Part shown: positions 24,484-33,174 of the stretch, one piece after another
Layout: the number at the start of each line of letters is the position of its first letter
Position numbering within the stretch: position 1 is the stretch's first letter
Source of the DNA: a virus
IMG/VR virus record: IMGVR_UViG_3300009034_000002
Span: 109,109 to 173,108 of that record
Reading direction: 5' to 3' (one strand)
DNA: 64,000 bases
The notes under the pieces: generated by a model
The model's database searches: none
What the model was told of the DNA's origin: nothing
What the model saw: the letters and a program-made list of their open reading frames with translations, nothing else
Program-made: the position numbers and the translations under genes

Positions 24484-24810
24484 TTACCAATGAAAACCAA
24501 CCACATGTCCAAACTTTTTTATTTCCCATTCCTTGGTTTTCCATCCCGCATCTAGCCACCTTTTTTGCTTTGCCTTACAACCCTTTCTTGTACATTTTCG
24601 ATAGATTGCATTAAACATGTAATTGTGATAGTATTTCCATTTATGAAGCTTTAACCTGCACAATAACTTGTTTAGCATTGGAACCTCAAATACTCTCTTT
24701 TCACAAGGTAATTTATAATAATCAACCAATAAATTACCTTTATATTTCTCTTTAGCACCTTTACAAGAGGTTATAAATTCTGGACAAGTGGCACATTTAT
24801 GATGCATCAT
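24484..24810 (-). CDS. Cysteine-rich hypothetical protein
   Basis: 108 residues with CATC, CKG, CEKR, and CTRKGCKA clusters, probably zinc-binding, and a basic, aromatic middle. AGGAGATG upstream. Lies just upstream of the transketolase pair. Unrecognised. Confidence 0.7.
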   Translation of the reverse strand: MMHHKCATCPEFITSCKGAKEKYKGNLLVDYYKLPCEKRVFEVPMLNKLLCRLKLHKWKYYHNYMFNAIYRKCTRKGCKAKQKRWLDAGWKTKEWEIKKFGHVVGFHW

Positions 24811-24858
24811 TGTACATCTCCTTTAAAATTGAATCAATTTATTTTTATGTAACCATAG

Positions 24859-25956
24859 TCATACCTTTATCAATAAGATATCCTTGGTGGTTGGCACTTT
24901 TACCGGAAAGAACGTGCCAAGTCCCTTACTCACAATAGATTCAAACGCGTCAGACTCATTGAGAAGTGCAAGTACACGCGGACCTTTATGTAAATAAAAC
25001 TCATTCCAATTTATATCAAATGTGCTTGGAAACTCAATTCCGCCAATTATTCTATCAATATGCCTCAAAAGCTTCTTCTGTATAACAGTTGAGTACAACA
25101 CAGCAACACGCTTGCAACTATCAAATGGTGAAACACCGAAGTTACAATTACGGAACTTTTCCACTTGTTCAGTAAAGTCATGAATAAACTCATAAATTGA
25201 ACAGTGAAAATGTTTAAACATCCCTCTTAACGAACAGTTAGATAACGACTTTAAACAAGCAACAATATTAACAGGGTTGCCGGTTTTCATTTGTGACCAA
25301 ATGAATCGTGACCACATTTTATCCGGGAAGAATTTATTGTAAATACTTGGATAATCCGAAAATATTTCCCACGATGTAACGTGGTTGTGAGATAACATGC
25401 GACTATACTGCAAAAAGTAAGCGGAATTATCTTCTATGGTTTCAGCAAGCGGTAACCGTGCAATGTCGGTTTCAGACCTAATTGATTGTGCTTTAATTGG
25501 ATATACTTTACAATCAGCTCGTGAACAATATACCTTGATCAACGCAACAGTAACATCTGGCGTGTCAATCAAAATCCCGTCTGGTACATTGTCAATCTTT
25601 TTTGGAGTCACTTGTAACACCCTAGGCTGCTTCTTAATATTAAAGCCAACACTTGAACGTCTAAGAAATCCAACTTCATGCCTACTTGCCCAGTAGCTAC
25701 CAAAGTCCCATTTACTATCCCGCCATCGTCTTATTGGTTCCCAGGTTATGTTAGGTATCAACATAAGTTGAAGTGACGCCAGATGTTCAACATTATACTT
25801 CTTGAACATTGAAGGCTCTGACTCACACAAGCAAGCAAGGTTTGAATCACAAATAAAACACGCGGCTACAGACTTCCATCTTCCAAAACATCTCGGCGTG
25901 AACTTAAAAATTCTAGAGTACCAAGACCTCTCTTTATGTCTATAAGTTCTTTTCAC
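24859..25956 (-). CDS. Hypothetical protein, 365 residues
   Basis: One of the largest unassigned genes here. GTG start with AAGGA close by. The N-terminal 50 residues are basic with a cysteine group (CFICDSNLACLC); the rest is mixed alpha/beta without a motif I recognise. It follows the small basic protein gene at 25964 by 7 bases, so the two are likely co-expressed. No enzyme signature (Walker, DEDD, HNH, SAM) was found. Confidence 0.75.
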   Translation of the reverse strand: MKRTYRHKERSWYSRIFKFTPRCFGRWKSVAACFICDSNLACLCESEPSMFKKYNVEHLASLQLMLIPNITWEPIRRWRDSKWDFGSYWASRHEVGFLRRSSVGFNIKKQPRVLQVTPKKIDNVPDGILIDTPDVTVALIKVYCSRADCKVYPIKAQSIRSETDIARLPLAETIEDNSAYFLQYSRMLSHNHVTSWEIFSDYPSIYNKFFPDKMWSRFIWSQMKTGNPVNIVACLKSLSNCSLRGMFKHFHCSIYEFIHDFTEQVEKFRNCNFGVSPFDSCKRVAVLYSTVIQKKLLRHIDRIIGGIEFPSTFDINWNEFYLHKGPRVLALLNESDAFESIVSKGLGTFFPVKVPTTKDILLIKV

Positions 25957-25963
25957 AAATCCT

Positions 25964-26131
25964 TCACCCAGTTTCTTTAATAATTGACTTTAACTTTTCC
26001 CGGTCACGTTTCCTGTTGTATTTCTTTTTTTTAACAACATGAACCTGTGTTGGCCTCCCGACTGGAATGCGTATCTTAACATCATCAAGATTAATTTCAA
26101 TCCGTATCTTCTTTTTCCTTTGTTTACTCAT
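25964..26131 (-). CDS. Small highly basic protein
   Basis: 55 codons; 20 of the residues are Lys or Arg, with an IRIEINLDDVKIRI beta hairpin between two basic runs (QRKKK, KKKKYNRKRDREK). Overlaps the exonuclease stop by 4 bases (ATGA), so translation is coupled. A nucleic-acid-binding role is plausible from charge alone. Confidence 0.7.
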   Translation of the reverse strand: MSKQRKKKIRIEINLDDVKIRIPVGRPTQVHVVKKKKYNRKRDREKLKSIIKETG

Positions 26132-26736
26132 GGCACTTGTGAAAAACGAAATAACCCTTTTCCAGGGACAATTATATATTTATGTTCGAATATGAACAAA
26201 TATAAATCCCTAGTCAACTTAACGTCATTGATACAATAAGAAACTAACTCACCCCACCTGCCAGCACGCCACAGCAATGGAGCATCAGCTCCATGACCAG
26301 TCTTTCCAGACTTGTTTAAGGTGCCTTTCACGCAAGCATCCAAGCCAAAACCGCCATGAGTTTTATGTACATATTCAACCCCAAGACCTGCTGCTAACCA
26401 AGTTTGCCTGAGAATATCAAAATCAACAGGGCCAATATCCGGATTAGTGGTACGACTTATAATTGGATATCCCGAGTGTTTCATCACGTTATAATCAAAA
26501 TGAATATGATTAAATCCAATAATTACATCAGCAGAATTAAGTCGGTTTTGTAATCCATCTAATGTATGTTCATCAAATACTATAAAACGATCAAATGCAA
26601 GCTCGTATATTACAGCACAAGATATTCCCATCTCATCATGTGATTGCCAGCCTCGCGAACACTCCTCAATGGGCTTCTTAATCTCCAAATCAAAAATCAC
26701 TCTGTCCTTAGTACCTAACGAGTTATGAAATTTCAT
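26128..26736 (-). CDS. RNase H-fold 3'-5' exonuclease (DEDDy type)
   Basis: 202 residues. Exo I VIFDLEI near residue 13, Exo II GFNHIHFDYNVM near 74, and Exo III YCINDVKLTRDLY near 167, where the Tyr four residues before the Asp marks the DEDDy class. It resembles the stand-alone exonuclease domains of YprB-like proteins. GGAGGGGTG upstream. Lies in the recombination region with SbcCD. Confidence 0.85.
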   Translation of the reverse strand: MKFHNSLGTKDRVIFDLEIKKPIEECSRGWQSHDEMGISCAVIYELAFDRFIVFDEHTLDGLQNRLNSADVIIGFNHIHFDYNVMKHSGYPIISRTTNPDIGPVDFDILRQTWLAAGLGVEYVHKTHGGFGLDACVKGTLNKSGKTGHGADAPLLWRAGRWGELVSYCINDVKLTRDLYLFIFEHKYIIVPGKGLFRFSQVP

Positions 26737-26763
26737 GCTTCACCCCTCCAAATATTATCAAAT

Positions 26764-26997
26764 CTATTTTCTTAATTCACGTATCATTCGTATCTTGAAT
26801 TGATTTTCAAGATACTCACGCCAACACTTCCATGGTGCAGAACAATCTTCTGACTCACATCGTCCAGTGAAATAGTCATGTAAACTCAACGGACATTCGC
26901 CACATTGGTCAAACACATATTTACAAGCTTCTACCAATATCTTCCCTGTTGTAACTTTTACATTCGGAACTATATCTTTTAGTTTACGCTTTTCCAT
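26764..26997 (-). CDS. Hypothetical cysteine-containing protein
   Basis: 77 residues, with cysteines at CGEC, CESEDC and CW, perhaps zinc-binding. GGGGTGATG upstream. No family recognised. Confidence 0.65.
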   Translation of the reverse strand: MEKRKLKDIVPNVKVTTGKILVEACKYVFDQCGECPLSLHDYFTGRCESEDCSAPWKCWREYLENQFKIRMIRELRK

Positions 26998-27014
26998 ATC
27001 ATCACCCCACTAAA

Positions 27015-28271
27015 TTATCGTTTTGCGAGGAATGGGTCACTAGAGTTTTCACTGCACATTTCTTTGGGTGAATCTATTTCTGTGGATTCTTCAACACCTT
27101 TATTAAAGCCAATTGATGGCTTGAAGATATGAAAGTTTTCTTTAACAATCTCAACTGCTGATTCAACATACTTTGTTATACCATTAGAATTATGTTTCGC
27201 AGCCAACAACTTAGCGGTATCAGCAATTTCACTTACATGAGCTCCAGTCAATTGAGTTAAATCCTTCGCATTCGAAGGCATTTCAACGCCAACAAACTTC
27301 TTGAAAAGTTGATTCAATTCCTCTTTTGTAGGATATTCAAACCGTAACCGTCTATCAAATCTACAAGGTCTTACAATTGCTTTATCAAGGACGTCAAACC
27401 TGTTTGTTGTTGCTACGATTACAATCGGCAGCTCGTAAGGCTCAATGCCACTCAACGAAGATAGTAACGGGCCAATTGTTTCGGATATACCAACACGCCT
27501 ATCGTAAGCAATTAAATCAATGTCTTCAAGTACAATTAACGCCGGAGTTAAATATTGATTTACAAATGTAAACAATTGATCCACGGAAGCTTCTTTACCA
27601 CGAAAACAGCTTTCGTCGCTAATGTAAATACATGTTATATTGTTACTTGTAAGCATGTTAAAAGCAGCTGAGACTAATGAAGTCTTTCCTAACCCGGGAT
27701 CTCCATGCAGTAAGACGCTCCGTTTCTTTACAACGTTGTGCAATCGAGGTTCCATTAGAAAGTCCATTACATTTAACTTAAATTCTTCCTTCAACTTTGG
27801 CTTCAAAATTACCCCTGCTAACGTCTCATTTGGCGTTTTTGCAAATTGGAATGTGAGTCCTGGACCAACCTTTAAACACTTACCTTTGTAGAAGTTAGAT
27901 TCTTTAAACGCATCGACATACCAGCGTTCTAATGCCTCCAAGTCATGAGCAGTTTTGCCCATAAGTTCAACATGATATGTGTTATATCTGGCGTCATAAA
28001 TAGCAGTCAGCACACCCGGCTTAAAGACTGCTAGGATGTCCTGAAAAACCTTTGTCCTTTCATTCAAACCGGTTTGAATCGATGTTGAAGACGGAGGATC
28101 AGTGGGCTTCCTGACGTCGCCACACACAATACAATGTTTGTTAATCATCTTTGTAATTGCATAACAAGCAATGGTAATTTCGGCCTTAAAGTAGGTAAAA
28201 GACATTGAATGGTTTGATGTATCCTTCGTTAAATCAACTAACTGACTTTTGAAATCTCTCTCCTTTATCAT
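27015..28271 (-). CDS. AAA+ ATPase (FtsH/Bcs1/Cdc48-type core)
   Basis: 418 residues. The first 160 residues are unassigned and may recognise substrate. An AAA core follows with Walker A GDPGLGKT (190-197), Walker B ALIVLEDIDLI, sensor 1 VATTNR and the second region of homology with RPCRFDRRL arginine fingers. No peptidase domain follows, so it could be a remodeller or unfoldase, perhaps for the ClpP- or HslV-like peptidases (speculative). AAGGAGG upstream; the gene abuts SbcC. Confidence 0.85.
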   Translation of the reverse strand: MIKERDFKSQLVDLTKDTSNHSMSFTYFKAEITIACYAITKMINKHCIVCGDVRKPTDPPSSTSIQTGLNERTKVFQDILAVFKPGVLTAIYDARYNTYHVELMGKTAHDLEALERWYVDAFKESNFYKGKCLKVGPGLTFQFAKTPNETLAGVILKPKLKEEFKLNVMDFLMEPRLHNVVKKRSVLLHGDPGLGKTSLVSAAFNMLTSNNITCIYISDESCFRGKEASVDQLFTFVNQYLTPALIVLEDIDLIAYDRRVGISETIGPLLSSLSGIEPYELPIVIVATTNRFDVLDKAIVRPCRFDRRLRFEYPTKEELNQLFKKFVGVEMPSNAKDLTQLTGAHVSEIADTAKLLAAKHNSNGITKYVESAVEIVKENFHIFKPSIGFNKGVEESTEIDSPKEMCSENSSDPFLAKR

Positions 28272-29717
28272 TTAAACCTCCTTCAATTCAATTACTTGTT
28301 CACATGGAAGTGACAGTTGATGATGACTTGTAAGTATTACCTGACTAAAATCCCTAACACGATCTGCCAAAGCAGAAGTAGCAAGGTCAAAGTTTTTATC
28401 ATCTAATGAATCAAAAGCGCTATCTAGCACCAATGTAAAATCCTTACCCCCAAAGTGTAACCTTGCAAGTACCCGTGAAATTACAACGCGTAGCAATGTT
28501 GCAATTAAATCAATTTGACCGCCAGAATACGTATCAAGCGGTCTACCGCCAACAATGAGTTCAAAATCATTAGTAAGTTCTAGCCTTCCAAAGTTTGTAT
28601 ATGAAAGGAGTACCTCCGTTGCAGATTGTGAAATGTACTTCGAGTAGCCATACAGTAACCAACTCCTAAACTCTGTCAAAGCAACACGTAAATCCGACTG
28701 TCTCTTACGTTCCGTCCACTGTTCAATTTCGGAAAGTAAGTACTTTATTTCAGTTTCGAGTGACGAAGCTTTCTTAATGTCCTCAAACATTTTATCCGTA
28801 GTTGATTGTGCTAACCTTTTTAATGTAGCTATATCCTCATTAGGAATTGAAGACAACACAGTATTAATATTATAAACCTTCCTTTGATATTCAGCACATT
28901 TTTGACTGAGTAGTACCAGTTTCTCCTCAATCTTTTGCCTACTTATATCTTTGTTCAAACACACGGGACAAACCTTACAGCCAAGTCTTAACGTAAGTTT
29001 TAACAAACCTTCTAGGCCTGACAACATATTTACCGTCTTTGTCAACTTTGTTGCAGAAGTATTCAATTCATCCTTTCGGCCAAGCCATTCTTTATACAAC
29101 TCGGCACGTTTTAGTTTCCTCCGAGCGTCTTCAGCTGTAAGTGCGTCCTCTACTGTAAAACCAGCAATAAGATGTTTCAAACCTTCCAATTCGGAACGCT
29201 TCTGTGACAACGACCCCCCCATATCTGGCGGTGAGCCTCTTAACAGCCTTAACTTTTGAGTACACCGGTCAACAATATCCACACCCAACAGTTTTGACAA
29301 AACTTGTTTCCTCATGCCTTCGGTTGCCTTTGCAAGTAGATCGCATTCCTTCTGTTTGCACAAAAATGTGTGATGAAAGAGCTTTTCATCAACAAGGAAC
29401 TTCATAAATGTCTTTGTAACTTGCGCTAATCCTTTAACTTCTTCTCCGCCAATCGTTGCATGAGCTTTACTCAAACCCCTTGTTGCATCAAAAGGATGTC
29501 CAAAGATGTCGCCAATCATTCGTACTTCCAAATCCTTTGCGTAATTATCCTTACTTGAACGTAGTGCAGTTGTGCCTGCAAGTAAAAAGTGAATTGCTTC
29601 CGTTATATTCGATTTACCACTCCCATTGGGCCCGTATATAAAAATCAATCCAGGTTTCAAATTAAACTCTCGGATCCCCGGAAGTCCAAAGTTTGTCGTT
29701 TTCAAATATTTAATCAT
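28272..29717 (-). CDS. sbcC: SbcC/Rad50/gp46-like recombination ATPase
   Basis: SMC-type ATPase that partners SbcD in processing DNA ends. Walker A GPNGSGKS is at 29-36. A short coiled coil carries a zinc-hook-like CPVC (with a second cysteine pair position nearby). The signature YSGGQIDLIATLL and Walker B LVLDSAFDSLDD lie near the C-terminus. At 481 residues it is shorter than host SbcC, similar to phage gp46-like proteins. It lies immediately downstream of sbcD. Confidence 0.93.
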   Translation of the reverse strand: MIKYLKTTNFGLPGIREFNLKPGLIFIYGPNGSGKSNITEAIHFLLAGTTALRSSKDNYAKDLEVRMIGDIFGHPFDATRGLSKAHATIGGEEVKGLAQVTKTFMKFLVDEKLFHHTFLCKQKECDLLAKATEGMRKQVLSKLLGVDIVDRCTQKLRLLRGSPPDMGGSLSQKRSELEGLKHLIAGFTVEDALTAEDARRKLKRAELYKEWLGRKDELNTSATKLTKTVNMLSGLEGLLKLTLRLGCKVCPVCLNKDISRQKIEEKLVLLSQKCAEYQRKVYNINTVLSSIPNEDIATLKRLAQSTTDKMFEDIKKASSLETEIKYLLSEIEQWTERKRQSDLRVALTEFRSWLLYGYSKYISQSATEVLLSYTNFGRLELTNDFELIVGGRPLDTYSGGQIDLIATLLRVVISRVLARLHFGGKDFTLVLDSAFDSLDDKNFDLATSALADRVRDFSQVILTSHHQLSLPCEQVIELKEV

Positions 29718-29736
29718 AGCTATTCCATCCCGTAAA

Positions 29737-30684
29737 TTAAATTTTCTCTAATTCTTCCTTTAACATGGCAGCGCCGGGCTCCAAAAATTCGACTTTGCCA
29801 GCTTCCTGACACCAAGTTGCATATCGTTCTAGTAATGTTCCATGAGTAACTTGAGCTTCTTCCACAAGCATTTCCTCACTTTCGGTATCACAAATTACAT
29901 GAAAAGCCCTCTTTTTTAATGTGCCAATATCTAAATCAAACTCAAACGAGCCAAGAAGTCTAATAATCTTCCCATCTAATTTCTGTGGCAAGTCTTTAAT
30001 GTTCCTAACTGTCAATAATTCCCTAGAACGAACGGGATAAAAAGTTGGCTTCCAATCATGAATCATTACGTAACCGCCCACAAATCCTTCCTCCGAAAAG
30101 TTACGCCGTTCTAGCGAACCAGGATAAACCAATTTCCCTTTCACAAAGTGCCTATGTAAATGTCCACCAGCAATATATTTATATCGATCCTGATCAATCT
30201 TATGAATACTGTCAACATGCTTAAACTCCTCAACACCCGAAGTTGCACAGTGTATAAGTAAGATGTCAGCATTTCCTGGCGGAATTGGTTTACCATATGG
30301 AACGCATATAATTGACACCGGACCCTTACTGGTATTAACTTTTATACGTTGAGACTCAGTTACTACAGTAATATTTTCACCTGCCAACACTTCCACCGGC
30401 GACTTATCAAATGGACTAGCATCATCATGGTTCCCAGGTATTACAACAATTGGAATGTTGAGCTGTTTCAACTTGCCGGCAACAATTTGTGCAAGATTCG
30501 GTGGCTTACGTTTGTCGTAGAGATCGCCAGCAATTAACATAAGGTCTGGATGACATTGACGAATTTCCTTCACCGTCTGGATGAAAGTCCGGTAGAAATC
30601 GGCCTCTCTTGCATTCATTTGTTGGGTATACTTACCATAAGCCCGGAAACCGAGATGGGCATCAGCAATGTGTGCAATTATCAT
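29737..30684 (-). CDS. sbcD: SbcD/Mre11/gp47-like nuclease
   Basis: Metallophosphoesterase exonuclease of 315 residues acting with SbcC on double-strand breaks. Metal-binding motifs IADAHLG, AGDLYDKR, PGNHDD and GGHLHRH are in the expected order. GGAGG lies upstream. Overlaps the upstream gene by 4 bases. Needed for recombination-dependent replication in many large phages. Confidence 0.95.
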   Translation of the reverse strand: MIIAHIADAHLGFRAYGKYTQQMNAREADFYRTFIQTVKEIRQCHPDLMLIAGDLYDKRKPPNLAQIVAGKLKQLNIPIVVIPGNHDDASPFDKSPVEVLAGENITVVTESQRIKVNTSKGPVSIICVPYGKPIPPGNADILLIHCATSGVEEFKHVDSIHKIDQDRYKYIAGGHLHRHFVKGKLVYPGSLERRNFSEEGFVGGYVMIHDWKPTFYPVRSRELLTVRNIKDLPQKLDGKIIRLLGSFEFDLDIGTLKKRAFHVICDTESEEMLVEEAQVTHGTLLERYATWCQEAGKVEFLEPGAAMLKEELEKI

Positions 30685-30941
30685 TTTGGAATTTCCTCCA
30701 ATGCAATCTTTCTTTTCACATAGTAAATTTTTTGGTTAACATTCGCTATTATTAAGTCATCAATTATAACAGAAAAACATTCCCAACCATAACGTGACAA
30801 ATAGGACAATAATGGTTTAACATCGGAATAGCCTGTAAAGTCTTGAACAACAACCGATATTTCTTTCCTTTCACTTGTAACCAATCGATATCCTTCTGGA
30901 GATTTAACCACTATTCCATATTCCCAGCCCCACACATCCAT
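30681..30941 (-). CDS. Hypothetical protein
   Basis: 86 residues from the ATG at 30941 behind AGGAGG; the upstream extension lacks a site. Beta-rich with VVQDFTGYSDVKPLLSYL in the middle. Coupled to sbcD by a 4-base overlap; function unknown. Confidence 0.7.
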   Translation of the reverse strand: MDVWGWEYGIVVKSPEGYRLVTSERKEISVVVQDFTGYSDVKPLLSYLSRYGWECFSVIIDDLIIANVNQKIYYVKRKIALEEIPK

Positions 30942-30961
30942 TTTAATCCTCCTTACCAGTT

Positions 30962-31237
30962 TTAATATACTTCTTTGCTTATTTCCGCACAAGCCTCATG
31001 TCCATCTACATCCTCATGAAACAAAAATGTCCTTCCATATAACTCAAAGTATACCCAACCATTTCCAAGATTCTTAATAATTTTTGCATCACATGGTAAC
31101 GTGTCAGGATAAAACTGTACTGAACTTGCCTGTGCCAACTGGTTCTGTTTATGAACATCAAAACCGTAAGCAAAAAACACAATAAAACCTAAAACCACTA
31201 TCAACAATGCTTCCTCTATAAGCCAACTTCGATTCAT
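30962..31237 (-). CDS. Membrane-anchored small protein
   Basis: 91 residues, with one N-terminal membrane segment (ALLIVVLGFIVFFAYGF) and a soluble domain of about 65 residues containing two cysteines. Function unknown. AGAGGT upstream. Confidence 0.7.
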   Translation of the reverse strand: MNRSWLIEEALLIVVLGFIVFFAYGFDVHKQNQLAQASSVQFYPDTLPCDAKIIKNLGNGWVYFELYGRTFLFHEDVDGHEACAEISKEVY

Positions 31238-31254
31238 ATATTTACCTCTAAACT

Positions 31255-32283
31255 TTATTTTGCAAAGTTGTCATATTTCCTCAAAACGGAATCATCCATC
31301 AGATGATTTAAAACGAGATCCGAAACACTTTTTATACGCTTGTTTGACCACCTTAGATAAGTTCCCAGTTTAAGTACAAACTCCTTTCCAAGAGCTTCGT
31401 GATGCACGTAGGTACTTCTATCAAGTTTATGAACCCGCACAAACGGTTTTGCAATGTCATGGAGCAATAAAGCCCACGCTACCTCAATATCCAACGAATC
31501 GCATACTGAAGAATAAGCATCAAGCGCAGTTAAAGTATGTTCCCATAAATCACGGTTGTGCCATTTGTTATTCTGATCGTAATCTACTTGAACTGAGAGT
31601 TCAGGTAAAATATAATTGAGTACTTCAGTTCTATCCAAGAAACTTAATCCTCTTGAAGGTTTATAACTCAGTAACAATTTGTCAATTTCTCCAACCCAAC
31701 GTTCCTTACTAACACCCAATATCTTATAATTCACTTTTTTTGCACAATCTTCCGTCTTAGCATCAACATGAAAGCCAAGTTGTGAAGCAAAACGTGCAGC
31801 TCTTAACAGTCTCAATGGATCCTCGCGAAAACGAGACGTGGGATTACCTACAGCACGAATTAATTGCTTTTCAATATCTCGACTACCACCAAAGGGGTCT
31901 ATATACCTATTACCTCTTTTAGCAATTGCGTTCATAGTGAAATCTCTTCTACTAAGGTCAGCCGTGATATTATTAACAAATTCAACTTGAGGTTTACGAG
32001 ATCCAGTAATATACTTCTCTTTTCGGAACGTAGTTATTTCCACCATCCTTCCATCTACCTTCACTCCCAAAGTTCCAAATTTCTTGCCAACTAAATATGG
32101 CCTTCTTTGAGCCTTTCTAATACGGTTTTCAATTTCATCCGGAGGCAGAGGTGTAGTGAAATCGTAATCCTTCGGATCAACACCCATCAGCTCATCCCTA
32201 ACGGAACCACCTACGAGATAGACAGGACAAACCAAGCCTTCAACGTATTTAACAATCTCTTTATGTGTCATCCTCTTTGCCAC
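31255..32283 (-). CDS. cca: CCA-adding enzyme (tRNA nucleotidyltransferase, class II)
   Basis: Adds or repairs the 3' CCA of tRNAs without a template. Nucleotidyltransferase head with LVGGSVRDELMG (23-34), catalytic DYDF (39-42), RRDFTMNAIA and the neck motif RLLRAARFASQLGF. The C-terminal part has an HD domain with LLLHDIAKP. At 342 residues it is shorter than the Escherichia coli protein. GTG start with AAGGAG, overlapping the RlaP-like gene by one base. Both window tRNAs already encode CCA, so repair of damaged tRNAs is the likely use. Confidence 0.95.
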   Translation of the reverse strand: MAKRMTHKEIVKYVEGLVCPVYLVGGSVRDELMGVDPKDYDFTTPLPPDEIENRIRKAQRRPYLVGKKFGTLGVKVDGRMVEITTFRKEKYITGSRKPQVEFVNNITADLSRRDFTMNAIAKRGNRYIDPFGGSRDIEKQLIRAVGNPTSRFREDPLRLLRAARFASQLGFHVDAKTEDCAKKVNYKILGVSKERWVGEIDKLLLSYKPSRGLSFLDRTEVLNYILPELSVQVDYDQNNKWHNRDLWEHTLTALDAYSSVCDSLDIEVAWALLLHDIAKPFVRVHKLDRSTYVHHEALGKEFVLKLGTYLRWSNKRIKSVSDLVLNHLMDDSVLRKYDNFAK

Positions 32284-33086
32284 TATGCCCGCTCCTTCCA
32301 GAAGTCCTTAATGATACTTGTGCACAACTCGTTTGCCTTATTAAAATTTGGCTTTGCAGGTAACTTGCTCCTTACAAATGCTTCTTCGGCTAACTTGAAT
32401 AAATGTTGTGCTTCATCTTGCACCTTTTCAAGTGGCCATTCCCCTCGTTTAATAGCAATTAACTGTTGTCTATCGTGTCTCAGCACATTGAGTTCACCTG
32501 TAATCAATAGTTCTATTCCCATCTTGAGTAACCTAATCAAGTGGCCAGCATTCTTACAGTCATAGCCAAACTTCTCAACCAACTCTTTCCTCTTTTGTCC
32601 CATGTAGCCTTCAAATCTGAAATGTGTCATCCGTCGTAACTGTCCGTAAGCATAGCCAGTAAAAGACTTATAACATTGTTTAGATATGAACATATCACGG
32701 TTTTCGATAAGTCGGTTTCCCAAATCAGTTTTTAGGATGTAATGGTTTGGACTAAGCCATAATAAACCAAGCACATTAGGATTTCCCTTAAGCAACAACC
32801 GTATATATTTCTTAATGTCGTATACAACCAAATCGATACTTCCTTCGAAACAGTCATAACTCTCAAACTTCTTTAATCCAAGATAGTAATCTTTTGGAGA
32901 AACAGAAACGCCTATAATGTCAATATCATCAATATGACTTGGCACGTAGGTTCCATGTGCTTTACTACCACGGTATCCTCTAAGAATACAATCTTTATGG
33001 TATGGACAGAAGCCGAGTTGAACTGCACGAGAACAAAAGCTAGAATTTCTACTGTCACATAGACTACAATCTTTCCATCTGTCCAT
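32283..33086 (-). CDS. RlaP-like predicted nucleotidyltransferase (COG3541)
   Basis: 267 residues. Polymerase-beta-fold nucleotidyltransferase motif GSKAHGT (40-46) and HIDDIDIIGV (51-60) match the COG3541/RlaP family, predicted from gene neighbourhoods to act with RNA ligases in RNA end repair. The N-terminal 35 residues carry five cysteines (CSLC, C18, C27, C33), a possible zinc cluster not usual for the family. It overlaps the CCA-enzyme gene start by one base, so the two are likely made together. Confidence 0.8.
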   Translation of the reverse strand: MDRWKDCSLCDSRNSSFCSRAVQLGFCPYHKDCILRGYRGSKAHGTYVPSHIDDIDIIGVSVSPKDYYLGLKKFESYDCFEGSIDLVVYDIKKYIRLLLKGNPNVLGLLWLSPNHYILKTDLGNRLIENRDMFISKQCYKSFTGYAYGQLRRMTHFRFEGYMGQKRKELVEKFGYDCKNAGHLIRLLKMGIELLITGELNVLRHDRQQLIAIKRGEWPLEKVQDEAQHLFKLAEEAFVRSKLPAKPNFNKANELCTSIIKDFWKERA

Positions 33087-33088
33087 AA

Positions 33089-33169
33089 CTACCCTTTCTT
33101 CTTATTAACCTTACTTTGTCCAATCCAAATAAAAATTACTATCAGTATATACCAACCAATTGAGCCCAT
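33089..33169 (-). CDS. Tiny single-pass membrane protein
   Basis: 26 codons: hydrophobic GWYILIVIFIWIG followed by a lysine-rich tail. GAGGTGA six bases before the ATG. Fills the gap between queE and the RlaP-like gene. Function unknown. Confidence 0.55.
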   Translation of the reverse strand: MGSIGWYILIVIFIWIGQSKVNKKKG

Positions 33170-33174
33170 ACCCT

